A DNA stretch of 43,953 nucleotides, from positions 75,001-118,953 of the forward strand of contig JAUZFQ010000015.1 of the NCBI GenBank assembly GCA_030838445.1. Reading direction: 5' to 3'. The first letter of the stretch is position 1. Every line of letters starts with the position of its first letter. The translations under genes and the position numbers were made by a program. The notes beneath the pieces were generated by a model, which did not search any database, was not told where the DNA came from, and worked only from the letters and a program-made list of their open reading frames with translations. Positions 15,501-24,852 of this stretch are shown one piece after another. This stretch comes from Pyrinomonadaceae bacterium (GTDB lineage Bacteria; Acidobacteriota; Blastocatellia; Pyrinomonadales; Pyrinomonadaceae).

Positions 15501-17291
15501 ATGAAACGAAGACACCTCCAGCTTTTACTTCTCGTCCTCGCCTTGAACTCAAGCGCGCTCCCCGTCGCCCCCGTCGCCCCCGTCACCAATGTGACGCGCG
15601 TTGACCACGGCAAAGCGGCGTCAGTCGTCGCTTTCGTCAACGTCAACGTCGTGCCGATGGACAGGGAGGGCGTGTTGGAAGGTCAGACCGTCGTCGTCAG
15701 CGACGGGCGCATCAGCGAGATCGGCGCGGCGTCGAAAACGAAAGTGCCGCGGGGCGCGACGCGCATCGAGGGCAAAGGCCGCTACCTGATGCCCGGTCTC
15801 GTTGACATGCACACGCACCTCAATTCGCCCGCGGAGCTTCCGCTCTATCTCGCTAACGGCGTCACCACCGTCTTCAACCTGAACGGCCGCCCCGCGAATC
15901 TGTTGTGGCGCGCCGACGTGGAGCAGGGGCGTCTGGCCGGGCCGACTATTTATAGCTGCGGCCCCACCATCCGCACGGCGCAGAAGGCAGACGAAGCGCG
16001 CCGTCTCGTCGAAGAACAGAGCAAGGCCGGTTACGACGCGATCAAGATTTACAACGGCGTCTCGAAAGAAGCCTACGACGTGCTCATCGCCGAGGCGAAA
16101 AAACATCATCTGCTCTACATCGGTCACATCCCGCGCGAGCCGGGTTTGGAGAGCGTGCTGCAAGCGGGGCAGGCCATCGCGCACGCCGAAGAGTACGTCT
16201 ATACGACCTTCAAAAATAAGACCGACGACGAGAGCCGCATCCCCGAAGTCGCCGCGGCGACGGCGAAAGCGGGCGTCCCCGTCATCCTCACCTTCGTCGC
16301 CTACGACCACATCATCAAACAGGTCGAGACGCTGCCCGCGCTGCTGGCCGCGCCGGAGATGAAATACCTCGCGCCGTGGGTGCGCGACAGTTGGGGCGTG
16401 GACGTGAACCCGTACAAGTTGAATCTGGGAACGCAGGGCGCGGCGCTCACCAAGTCGCTCGCCTTCCAGAAGAAACTCGCACGCGAGTTGCACCGCGCGG
16501 GCGTGAAGATCATGACCGGCACGGACGCGATGAACCCCGGCGTCGTCCCCGGTTATTCCGAGCACGAAGAATTGCGCCACCTGCTCGACATCGGCTTCAC
16601 GCCCTTTGAAGCACTGCGCGCCGCCACGCGCTACCCGGCGGAATTTTTCAAACAGCCCGCCGAGTTCGGCACAATCGCCGTGGGCAAGCGCGCCGACCTG
16701 TTGTTGCTCGACGGCAACCCTTTGCGAGACGTGGCGAGCGTCGCGCGCCCGCTCGGCGTGATGGCGCGCGGGCGTTGGATGCCGCAAGACGAACTGCGGC
16801 GCATGCTCGAAGACGTGCCCGCCGCTTACGCGAAACAGGTCGAGATCACGAAGGCCGGACTCGCCGAAGGCTCGGACAAGGTGTGGGAGTACCTGCACTA
16901 CAACGACCCGACCAACACTCTGCTCGCGCGGAGCGTGGGCGACCTCATCGTCGAGCAGGGAACGGAAAAGTTCCGTCGCGCCTTCGAACTCGCGTGGAAG
17001 AAGGATCCGCAGTCGCCTTTGGTGCAGGAAAATTTCGTCAACGGACTCGGCTATTACCTCGCCGGGCAGAAGCGTTTGAAAGAGGCGATTGACGTTTTCC
17101 AACTCAACGTCGCCACCTATCCGAAGTCGGGCAATACCTATGACAGCCTCGCCGAAGCCTACATGAAGAGCGGCGACAAGGCGCGCGCCGTCGAGTTTTA
17201 CCGGAAGGCCATCGAGGTCGAGCCGAATTACCCGAACGCACCGGCGGCGGCCGAGTTGATCAAGAAGTTGAGCGCGCCGTCAAACGAGTGA
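15501..17291 (+). CDS. Secreted amidohydrolase with C-terminal TPR repeats
   Basis: Metal-dependent amidohydrolase-superfamily enzyme (imidazolonepropionase/prolidase-like branch), 596 residues. Residues 1-28 look like a signal peptide (KRR, hydrophobic run, Ala/Pro-rich cleavage zone). The metal-site motif DMHTHL is at about 108-113. An IKIYNGVSKEAY segment carries a likely carboxylated Lys, and IGHIPREPG, AHAEEYVY and TGTDAMNPG supply further ligands. The FGTIAVGKRADLLLLDGNPL block closes the beta-domain. From about 500 onwards are two TPR units (LKEAIDVFQLNVATYPKSG and KARAVEFYRKAIEVEPNYP). AAGGGG precedes the ATG. It splits the permease array, so a role in processing an exported or imported compound is possible but unproven. 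Confidence 0.88.
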   Translation: MKRRHLQLLLLVLALNSSALPVAPVAPVTNVTRVDHGKAASVVAFVNVNVVPMDREGVLEGQTVVVSDGRISEIGAASKTKVPRGATRIEGKGRYLMPGLVDMHTHLNSPAELPLYLANGVTTVFNLNGRPANLLWRADVEQGRLAGPTIYSCGPTIRTAQKADEARRLVEEQSKAGYDAIKIYNGVSKEAYDVLIAEAKKHHLLYIGHIPREPGLESVLQAGQAIAHAEEYVYTTFKNKTDDESRIPEVAAATAKAGVPVILTFVAYDHIIKQVETLPALLAAPEMKYLAPWVRDSWGVDVNPYKLNLGTQGAALTKSLAFQKKLARELHRAGVKIMTGTDAMNPGVVPGYSEHEELRHLLDIGFTPFEALRAATRYPAEFFKQPAEFGTIAVGKRADLLLLDGNPLRDVASVARPLGVMARGRWMPQDELRRMLEDVPAAYAKQVEITKAGLAEGSDKVWEYLHYNDPTNTLLARSVGDLIVEQGTEKFRRAFELAWKKDPQSPLVQENFVNGLGYYLAGQKRLKEAIDVFQLNVATYPKSGNTYDSLAEAYMKSGDKARAVEFYRKAIEVEPNYPNAPAAAELIKKLSAPSNE

Positions 17292-17383
17292 ATCTTTCTG
17301 TGCGTCGCTTCTGCGACCTCTTTGCAACTGCTCTCTGCGTCTGCGGCGGTTAGTTGAGAAGCAAAAAGATTCATCGCAGAGAG
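17289..17383. repeat. Intergenic repeat with interleaved inverted segments
   Basis: TGAATCTTT (17289-17297, starting at the stop codon) is the reverse complement of 17365-17373. CTCTCTGCG (17331-17339) is the reverse complement of 17375-17383. The two pairs interleave and so cannot form one simple hairpin. The CTCTGCG...CTGCGGCGGTTAG wording resembles the repeats near 28700 and 29500. Confidence 0.5.
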
Positions 17384-17438
17384 GGCGTGGAGAGTTAACT
17401 GTTAGTTGCATCCGGTTGATATGCCGTGGAGTGTGGAT

Positions 17439-19871
17439 ATGGGAACAGTGTTGCAGGATGCGCGTTATGCGCTGCGGATGTTATGGAAGAACTGTGGCTT
17501 CACGTCGGTGGCGGTCGTGGCGCTGGCGCTGGGGATCGGTGCGAACACGACGATCTTTAGCGCGTTCAACGCCCTCTTGCTGCGTCCCTTCAACTTCCCC
17601 GACCCGGACAGCCTCGTCGTCTTGTGGGAGCGACCGCCGAAAACAAGCACGCGCAACTCGGTCGCGCCCGCCAACCTCCTCAACGTCCGCGAGCAGAGCA
17701 ACAGCTTCTCGCACCTCGCCATGTACAACAGCAACTCGCTGAACCTCACCGAGGGCGACAAGCCGGAGCGGCTCGAAGTGGCCGCCGTCTCGCCCACGAT
17801 GTTCGACGCGCTCGGCGCGAACGCCGCCGTCGGGCGCACGTTCACGCCGGAGGAGGAGCAGGAGGGGCGCGACAAGGTCGTTATCCTCACGCACGACTTC
17901 TGGCGTCGCCGCTACGCCACCGACCCGGCAATCGTCAACCGCCAGTTGATGCTCAACGGCCAGCCTTACACCGTCGTCGGCGTGATGCCGGAAGACTTCA
18001 ACTTCCCGCCGACGAGCAACGACATCTTGATCCCGTTCACCGTCAACGACCGTGTGCGCGCGGAACGCGGCAACCATTACGTGCGTGTGATGGGGCGGCT
18101 CAAGCCGGGCGTCACGGCGGCGCAGGCCGACGCCGAACTCGCGGGCATCGCGAGCCGTCTCGAAGCGCAATACCCTGAGACCAACAGCAACCGCACCATC
18201 GCCACGGAATCGCTCAAGGCGTCCTACGTGCGCGGGCCGCGACCCGGCCTGATGGTGCTGCTCGGCGCGGCGTGCTTCGTCCTGCTGCTGGCGTGCGCCA
18301 ACGTCGCCAACCTGCTGCTCGTGCGCGCGGCCTCGCGCTCGAAAGAGATCGCGATCCGCATGGCGTTGGGCGCGGGACGGCTGCGCCTGATCCGGCAGTT
18401 GTTGACGGAGAGCGTGCTCATCGCGCTCTTCGGCGGCGCACTCGGCCTCCTCTTCGCCGTGTGGGGCATTGACCTGATCACGGCGGGCATCCCGGCGAGC
18501 CTCTCGCGCTACCTGCCGGGGTGGAAGAACGTAGGCATTGACATCGAGGTCTTCTGGTTCACGCTCGTCGTCTCGCTGCTGACCGGCGTCGTGTTCGGAC
18601 TCGCGCCCGCGCTGCAAGCGACGAAGACCGACTTCAACGAGGCGCTCAAGGAAGGCGGGCGCACTTCGGGCGGCGGCGGCTTCGGCCGCAACCGTCTGCG
18701 CGGCGTGCTCGTCGTCGCGGAAGTGGCGATCTCTCTCACGCTCCTCATCGGCGCGGGTCTGATGATCAAGAGCTTCTACGAGATGTTGAAGGTCGAGCCG
18801 GGCTTCAAGGCGGGGAGCGTGCTCGTGATGGACGTGGCGTTGCCGCGCGCGAAGTACAAGGAAGAGGCCGCGCGCGTCAACTTCTACACGCAGGCCGTCG
18901 AACGCGTCGCCGCGCTGCCCGGTGTCGAGGCGGCGGGCGCGGTCAATATCCTTCCGCTCTCGCGCAGCAACACCGACTCGGCCTTCTCCGTCGTCGGCCG
19001 ACCCCGGCCGGAGCAGGGGCGCGAGCCGCAGGCGAACTTCCGCACCGTCAGCCCGCACTATCTCGAAGTGATGGGCATCCCTTTGCGCCGCGGCCGCCAC
19101 ATCGCCGACACCGACCGCGAGGACTCGACGAACGTCATCCTCATCAACGAAGAACTCGCCCGGCAGCATTTCGCCGACACAGACCCCATCGGGCAACGTC
19201 TGAATTTCGGCGGCGACAAGGACACGGACAACTACGAGATCATCGGCGTCGTCGGCAACATCAGGCACGAGTCGCTGGTCGAAAGGGTCGCGCCGGAAGT
19301 CTACAGGCCGCTCGCGCAGGAGCCTTGGCACTCGATGAGCATCGTGGTGCGGCGGGGCGCGGGCGACCCCGCGCAACTCGCCGGGGCGGTGCAGCGCGAG
19401 ATCGGCAGTCTCGACAAAGAGCAGCCGATCTACAACGTGCGAACGATGGAGCGTGTGGTCTCCGAGTCGCTCGCGCCGCAGCGCGTGACGATGGGCATGC
19501 TCGGCATCTTCGCGCTCATCGCGCTCGTCCTCGCGTCCGTCGGCATCTACGCCGTGATGTCCTACACCGTCTCGCAGCGCACGCACGAGATCGGCGTGCG
19601 GATGGCCTTGGGCGCAAGCCCGCGCGACATCCGCCGGATGGTCGTCAGGCAGGGAATGCTCCTCGCCTTCGTCGGCATCGGCATCGGCCTCATCGCCTCC
19701 TACTGGCTGATGCAGGGCTTGACGGTCATGCTCTACGAAGTGTCGGCGACCGACCCGCTCACCTTCGGCCTCATCTCGCTGCTGCTCATCCTCGTGGCCT
19801 TCGCCGCCAACTACATCCCGGCGCGTCGCGCGACGCGAGTTGATCCGATGGTGGCTCTCAGATACGAATGA
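17439..19871 (+). CDS. ADOP/MacB-like ABC permease 2
   Basis: 810 residues from ATG 17439 (MGTVLQDARYALRMLWK). That start has GGAG 7 nt upstream and gives the family-typical N-terminus; in-frame TTG 17406 and ATG 17421 would add residues without homology. It has the same two-fold layout as the other ADOPs: N-terminal helix, periplasmic domain, FtsX core with LLLACANVANLLLVRAASRSKEIAIRMALG (given here only as a marker block), central helix after a Gly-rich linker (GGGGFGRNR), second periplasmic domain and second FtsX core ending RVDPMVALRYE. It starts a tight run of three permeases separated by 19 and 10 bp, almost certainly one operon. It differs strongly from permease 1 in its periplasmic domains, suggesting a different ligand. 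Confidence 0.92.
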   Translation: MGTVLQDARYALRMLWKNCGFTSVAVVALALGIGANTTIFSAFNALLLRPFNFPDPDSLVVLWERPPKTSTRNSVAPANLLNVREQSNSFSHLAMYNSNSLNLTEGDKPERLEVAAVSPTMFDALGANAAVGRTFTPEEEQEGRDKVVILTHDFWRRRYATDPAIVNRQLMLNGQPYTVVGVMPEDFNFPPTSNDILIPFTVNDRVRAERGNHYVRVMGRLKPGVTAAQADAELAGIASRLEAQYPETNSNRTIATESLKASYVRGPRPGLMVLLGAACFVLLLACANVANLLLVRAASRSKEIAIRMALGAGRLRLIRQLLTESVLIALFGGALGLLFAVWGIDLITAGIPASLSRYLPGWKNVGIDIEVFWFTLVVSLLTGVVFGLAPALQATKTDFNEALKEGGRTSGGGGFGRNRLRGVLVVAEVAISLTLLIGAGLMIKSFYEMLKVEPGFKAGSVLVMDVALPRAKYKEEAARVNFYTQAVERVAALPGVEAAGAVNILPLSRSNTDSAFSVVGRPRPEQGREPQANFRTVSPHYLEVMGIPLRRGRHIADTDREDSTNVILINEELARQHFADTDPIGQRLNFGGDKDTDNYEIIGVVGNIRHESLVERVAPEVYRPLAQEPWHSMSIVVRRGAGDPAQLAGAVQREIGSLDKEQPIYNVRTMERVVSESLAPQRVTMGMLGIFALIALVLASVGIYAVMSYTVSQRTHEIGVRMALGASPRDIRRMVVRQGMLLAFVGIGIGLIASYWLMQGLTVMLYEVSATDPLTFGLISLLLILVAFAANYIPARRATRVDPMVALRYE

Positions 19872-19890
19872 AACGATTCGGGAGTGTGTG

Positions 19891-22341
19891 ATGGGAATAC
19901 TATGGCAAGACCTGCGTTACGGGGCGCGGATGCTGTGGAAGAGTCCGGGCTTCACGCTCGTGGCGGTTGCGGTGTTGGCTTTGGGGATCGGCGCGAACAC
20001 GACGATCTTCAGCATGATCAACGGGCTGTTGCTCCGCCCGCTGGTCGGTGTCGAAACGCCCGACCGACTCGTCGCCGTCTACACGAGCGACTACAGCAGC
20101 GGCCTCTACGGCAGTTCGTCCTATCCGGACTATCTCTCATTCCGCGACGGGGCTAACAGTTTCGAGACGCTCGCGGCCTATGAATCGGCCGTGGCGAGTT
20201 TGACGGGTAACGACGAGCCGGAGCGGCTGCGCGGCGAGTCTGTAACGGGAAACTATTTCCAGACGCTCGGCGTCGGGGCTTTCGCCGGTCGCACGCTCCT
20301 GCCGGAAGACGAGGCGACGGCGGGCGGCAATCCGGTCGTCGTCCTCAGTCATAATCTCTGGCAGCGACGTTTCAACTCCGACCCGACCCTCGTCAATCGC
20401 ACCATCACCCTCGACGGCCGGGCGCACACGGTCGTCGGCATAGCGGCGGAGAACTTTCGCGGCCTGCACCTCGGTGCGCCGCCGGAGTTCTGGCTGCCGA
20501 TGATGCCGCCGCCGGACGAACCGGCCGAACGCGGCAGTCGCGGTTTGATGATCGTCGGCCGACTGCGGGCGGGCGCGACGGCGGAAGCGGCGGGCGCGCA
20601 ACTCAAGGCCATCGCCGCGCGGCTCGCGCAAGACTTTCCCGACACGAACCGGGGCACGCTGGAACGTCCGGACGAACCGCGCCCCGTCACCGTTACCGCT
20701 GAATCACGCATCGGCCCGAAGCAGCGAGAGACCATCGCGGGCGTCACGGGGATGCTGATGTTGATGGTCGGGCTGGTGCTTTTGATCGCGTGCGCCAACG
20801 TCGCCAACTTGTTGCTGGCGCGCGCGTCCGTCAGGCGACGCGAGATCGCGATCCGGCTCGCGCTCGGTTCGGGTCGCCTGCGGCTCGTGCGGCAGTTGTT
20901 GACCGAGAGCATGTGTCTCGCCATGCTCGGCGGCCTGCTCGGACTCCTCCTCACGCTCTGGACTTCCGACTTTCTGCCGAAATTTTTCCCCGCCGAAGAC
21001 GCGGGCGGACTCGATCTGAGCGTTGACTGGCGGGTGCTCGCTTTCACGCTCGTCGTCTCGCTGCTGACCGGCGTCGTGTTCGGCCTCGTCCCCGCGCTGC
21101 AAGCCTCGCGGCAAAATTTACTGTCGGCTTTGAAGGACGACACGGGCGCGCCGGAGGTGCGCGGCTTCGGGCGGTTCGGGTTGCGCAACGCGCTCGTCGT
21201 GGTGCAAGTCGCCTTGTCGCTCATCCTGCTCATCTGCGCCGGGCTGTTCATGCGCAGCCTGCGCGCCGCTTCCTCGTCCGATCCCGGCTTCAACGCGGAG
21301 AACGTCTTGCTCACGCGGATGGAGACGCGCGGCGTGAAGATGGGGCGCGAGGAGGAGCAACTTTTCTACCAACGTGTGCAGGAGCAGGTAACTGCTCTGC
21401 CCGGCGTGCGCTCGGTCGCGCTGTCGTACATCGTGCCCGTCAGCGGCGGCGGGATGCGCACGAGCGTCTTCATCGAAGGCTATCAGCCCAAGCCGAACGA
21501 GGACACGGAACTCAACACCAACATCGTCAGCCCGAATTACTTCAAGACGATGGGCATCCCGTTCGTTCAAGGTCGCGACTTCGGCGCGGCCGACACGAAG
21601 GGCGCACCCGGCGTCGTCATCGTCAACGAAGAGTTCGCGCGGCGTTACTTCGGCGGCGCGAACCCGTTGGGCAAACGTGTCCGGACGGATTCGGAAGGGC
21701 CTTATCTGGAAGTCGTCGGCGTGGCGAAGAACGCCAAGTATCGAAGGTTGCTCGAAGAGCCGCTGCCGTTTTTCTACACGCCGCTCGCGCAGGGCGGGAT
21801 GTCCTCGATGACGCTCTTGGTGCGCACGAACGGCGACCCGCTGGACGTGCTCCCGTCGGTGCGCGCCGAGTTGAAGAACCTCAACAAGAATTTGACGCTC
21901 TACCAGATCAACACCCTCACCACGCAACTTTCCGAAGCCTTATCCAACGAGCGGATGGTCGCCGTGCTGCTCACCGTCTTCGGCGTCGCGGCGTTGCTGC
22001 TGGCCGCCATCGGACTCTACGGCGTGATGTCCTACGCGGTCGCGCGGCGCACGCACGAGATCGGCGTGCGGATGGCGCTCGGCGCGGGCAAGGGCGACAT
22101 TATCCGGCTCGTCTTGTGGCAGGGCATGTTGCTTCTGTTCATCGGCAGCGTGGCCGGACTCGCCGCCTCGTTCGCACTGACCCGGCTCATGTCGAGTTTG
22201 CTCTACGGCGTCAGCGCGACCGACCCTTTGACGTTTGTGGGGATCACCGCGCTGCTGTCGGTCGTGGCGTTGCTCGCTTGCTATGTGCCCGCGCGCCGCG
22301 CGACGCGGGTTGATCCGATGGTGGCTCTCAGATACGAATAG
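19891..22341 (+). CDS. ADOP/MacB-like ABC permease 3
   Basis: 816 residues from ATG 19891 (MGILWQDLRYGARMLWK). GGGAG about 6 nt upstream decides the start; the upstream in-frame ATG 19840 lies inside permease 2. It has the standard ADOP layout with two periplasmic domains and two FtsX cores. The first core contains RRREIAIRLALGSGRLRLVR, the last RRTHEIGVRMALGAGKGD. Its final 31 bases (22309-22339) are identical to those of permease 2 (19839-19869). The first periplasmic domain is Gly/Pro-rich around FRGLHLGAPPEFWLPMMPPP and unlike its neighbours. Translation is probably coupled to the flanking genes. Confidence 0.92.
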   Translation: MGILWQDLRYGARMLWKSPGFTLVAVAVLALGIGANTTIFSMINGLLLRPLVGVETPDRLVAVYTSDYSSGLYGSSSYPDYLSFRDGANSFETLAAYESAVASLTGNDEPERLRGESVTGNYFQTLGVGAFAGRTLLPEDEATAGGNPVVVLSHNLWQRRFNSDPTLVNRTITLDGRAHTVVGIAAENFRGLHLGAPPEFWLPMMPPPDEPAERGSRGLMIVGRLRAGATAEAAGAQLKAIAARLAQDFPDTNRGTLERPDEPRPVTVTAESRIGPKQRETIAGVTGMLMLMVGLVLLIACANVANLLLARASVRRREIAIRLALGSGRLRLVRQLLTESMCLAMLGGLLGLLLTLWTSDFLPKFFPAEDAGGLDLSVDWRVLAFTLVVSLLTGVVFGLVPALQASRQNLLSALKDDTGAPEVRGFGRFGLRNALVVVQVALSLILLICAGLFMRSLRAASSSDPGFNAENVLLTRMETRGVKMGREEEQLFYQRVQEQVTALPGVRSVALSYIVPVSGGGMRTSVFIEGYQPKPNEDTELNTNIVSPNYFKTMGIPFVQGRDFGAADTKGAPGVVIVNEEFARRYFGGANPLGKRVRTDSEGPYLEVVGVAKNAKYRRLLEEPLPFFYTPLAQGGMSSMTLLVRTNGDPLDVLPSVRAELKNLNKNLTLYQINTLTTQLSEALSNERMVAVLLTVFGVAALLLAAIGLYGVMSYAVARRTHEIGVRMALGAGKGDIIRLVLWQGMLLLFIGSVAGLAASFALTRLMSSLLYGVSATDPLTFVGITALLSVVALLACYVPARRATRVDPMVALRYE

Positions 22342-22351
22342 GAGTGGACGC

Positions 22352-24823
22352 TTGCGAACGCTGCTACAGGATTTGCGCTACGGTTTTCGGATGCTCTGGA
22401 AGAGTCCGGGGTTCACGCTGGTGACGGTGCTGGCGCTCGCGCTCGGCATCGGGGCGAACACGGCGATCTTCTCGGTCGTCAACACGGTGCTCCTGCGCCC
22501 GCTGCCCTTCGAGCGGCCGGAGCAACTCGTCCTGCTCTGGGAGACGCACCCGTTCGGCAAGCAACTCGGCTACGAACACTTGCCCGGCTCGACCGCCAAC
22601 TTCACTGACTGGCGACGCCAGCAGAGCGAACTCTTTGAAGGCATGGCCGCGCTCGATTCGTGGAACGTCGCGCTGACGGGGCGCGACGAGCCGCAACGTC
22701 TGACGGGCGTCAAAGCGTCGGCCAACCTCTTCTCGCTGCTGCGCGTCGAGCCTGCGGCGGGGCGCGGCTTCCGCGCCGAAGACGAACGGCCGGGCGCGAA
22801 CCGCGTCGTCGTCATCAGTCACGGCTTGTGGCAGCGTCGCTTCGGCTCAGACCCTTCGGTCTTGAATCAAACGCTCACGCTCGACGGCGACAGTTACACA
22901 ATCGTCGGCATCATGCCCGCCGCGGTCACCTTCCCGCAGGACATGGGGCTGCCCGCCTTCTTCGACTTCAGCGCGAAGACCGACCTGTGGACGCCCTACG
23001 CGCTCACCGACGAGGAGACGCAGAACCGCGGCAGCCATCACATCGCGGTCGTCGGGCGACTCAGAGACGGCGTGACTATCGCGCAGGCGGAGACGCAGTT
23101 GAACAACCTCGCGCTGCAACTCGAAGCGCAGTACCCCGACGACAACAAAGACTGGCGCGTCGCGGCCGTCTCGCTGCACGAACAGGTGGTGGGCAAGAGT
23201 CGTCTTGCGATCCTGATCTTGCTCGGCGCGGTCGGCTTCGTGCTCTTGATCGCGTGTGCCAACGTCGCCAACTTGCTCTTAGCGCGCGCGACGGCGCGGC
23301 AGAAAGAGATCGCCATCCGCACCGCGCTCGGCGCGACCCGCTGGCGCGTCGTGCGGCAAATGTTGACGGAGAGCGTGCTGCTCGCGCTCGTCGGCGGCAC
23401 GCTCGGCGTCTGGCTGGCGATGTGGGGCGTGGACTTGCTCGTCGCACTCAGTCCCGGCAACCTGCCGCGCCCCGCCGAGATCGGCATTGACCGCCGCGTG
23501 CTCGGCTACACGTTCCTGATCTCGCTCGCGACGGGCGTCCTCTTCGGCCTGCTGCCCGCGCTCCACAGTTCGCGCCCCGATTTCAACGATGCGTTGAAGG
23601 AGGGCGGGCGCAGCGGCAGCGCGAGTCCGCGCCGCCAACGCGCGCGCAGTCTGCTCGTCGTCTCGGAAGTCGCGCTCGCACTCATCCTGCTCATCAGCGC
23701 GGGTCTGCTCCTCAAGAGTTTCGTCGGCCTGCAAAACGTGCAGCCCGGCTTCGCGCCCGACAATCTCCTGACGGTCGAGATTGGACTGCCCGAACAGAAG
23801 TACTCCGACGACAAACTGATCGCGAATTTTTACCGCCAGTTGATCGCGCGCGTGCAAGCTCTGCCGGGCGTCGCTACGGTCGGCGCGGTGTCGCACCTGC
23901 CCTTGAGCGGCGCGGAGGAGATTGACGGCTTCTCCGTCGAAGGCCGCCCCGATTCGACCGAAACCGGATTCACGCAGTCGGCCGACTTCCGCGTCGTCGC
24001 GCCCGACTATTTTCGCGCGATGGGGATTCCGCTGCTGCGCGGTCGTCCCTTCGACGCGCGCGACCGCGCCGACGCGCCCGGCGTCATGATCATTGACGAG
24101 GCTTTCGCGCGCCGCTTCTTCCCCGGCGAAGACCCGCTCGGCAAGCGCGTCGACGAAGACGGCTCGCGCACCCGGCACTCGTTCTTCCAAGTTGTCGGTG
24201 TCGCCGGGAGCGTAAAACATTCGGGCTTGAGCGCGGATTCGCGCCCGACGATGTACGTCTCTTACGAACAGAGCGGCTGGCTCAGCATGACGCTCACGGT
24301 GCGCGCCGCCGCGGGCGACCCGGCGAATCTGGCGGCGGCCGTGCGTAGGGAAGTGTCGGCGGTGGACAAGGATCAGCCGGTGACGAAAATCTCGACGATG
24401 GCCGAGACGTTCGCGCGGGCGGTCGCGCCGCAACGTTTCAACATGCTGCTCCTCGGCATCTTCGCCGCCGTCGCCATGATCCTCGCGACGGTCGGCATCT
24501 ACGGCGTCATCTCCTACACGGTGTCGCAGCGTTCGCGCGAGATGGGCATCCGCATCGCGCTCGGCGCGTCGCGCCGCGACATTCTGAAACTCGTCGTGGG
24601 GCAGGCGATGTTGATGGCCTTGGTCGGCGTCGCGGTCGGCTTGGCGGGCGCACTCGCGCTGACGCGGTTCATGTCCGGCCTGCTCTACGGCGTGTCGGCG
24701 ACCGACCCGCTCATCTTCGTCTCGATTTCGCTTTTGCTCGCGGCCGTTGCGCTCGTCGCCAGCTACCTCCCGGCGCGCCGCGCGATGAAGGTTGATCCGA
24801 TCATCGCGCTTCACTATGAATAA
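22352..24823 (+). CDS. ADOP/MacB-like ABC permease 4
   Basis: 823 residues from TTG 22352. AGGAG (22340-22344) overlaps the stop of permease 3 and sits 7 nt before this TTG, and no ATG fits the family N-terminus; earlier in-frame starts lie inside permease 3. It has the standard ADOP architecture, ending MKVDPIIALHYE. The block encoding the first helix (22376-22501) is identical over 126 bp to permease 1 although the remainder has diverged, suggesting gene conversion. The first periplasmic domain has an insert with FPQDMGLPAFFDFSAKTD. It is the last permease of the run and is followed after 29 bp by the SDYE-repeat protein. Confidence 0.92.
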   Translation: MRTLLQDLRYGFRMLWKSPGFTLVTVLALALGIGANTAIFSVVNTVLLRPLPFERPEQLVLLWETHPFGKQLGYEHLPGSTANFTDWRRQQSELFEGMAALDSWNVALTGRDEPQRLTGVKASANLFSLLRVEPAAGRGFRAEDERPGANRVVVISHGLWQRRFGSDPSVLNQTLTLDGDSYTIVGIMPAAVTFPQDMGLPAFFDFSAKTDLWTPYALTDEETQNRGSHHIAVVGRLRDGVTIAQAETQLNNLALQLEAQYPDDNKDWRVAAVSLHEQVVGKSRLAILILLGAVGFVLLIACANVANLLLARATARQKEIAIRTALGATRWRVVRQMLTESVLLALVGGTLGVWLAMWGVDLLVALSPGNLPRPAEIGIDRRVLGYTFLISLATGVLFGLLPALHSSRPDFNDALKEGGRSGSASPRRQRARSLLVVSEVALALILLISAGLLLKSFVGLQNVQPGFAPDNLLTVEIGLPEQKYSDDKLIANFYRQLIARVQALPGVATVGAVSHLPLSGAEEIDGFSVEGRPDSTETGFTQSADFRVVAPDYFRAMGIPLLRGRPFDARDRADAPGVMIIDEAFARRFFPGEDPLGKRVDEDGSRTRHSFFQVVGVAGSVKHSGLSADSRPTMYVSYEQSGWLSMTLTVRAAAGDPANLAAAVRREVSAVDKDQPVTKISTMAETFARAVAPQRFNMLLLGIFAAVAMILATVGIYGVISYTVSQRSREMGIRIALGASRRDILKLVVGQAMLMALVGVAVGLAGALALTRFMSGLLYGVSATDPLIFVSISLLLAAVALVASYLPARRAMKVDPIIALHYE

Positions 24824-24852
24824 AAAAGGGAATAGCAAAGAAGGTTTGAGTT

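Noticed and set aside
13002-24823. Permease array as a composite transposon or IS cluster
   Set aside because: No transposase, terminal inverted repeats or target duplications are visible; the shared tracts are internal coding sequence and fit gene conversion.
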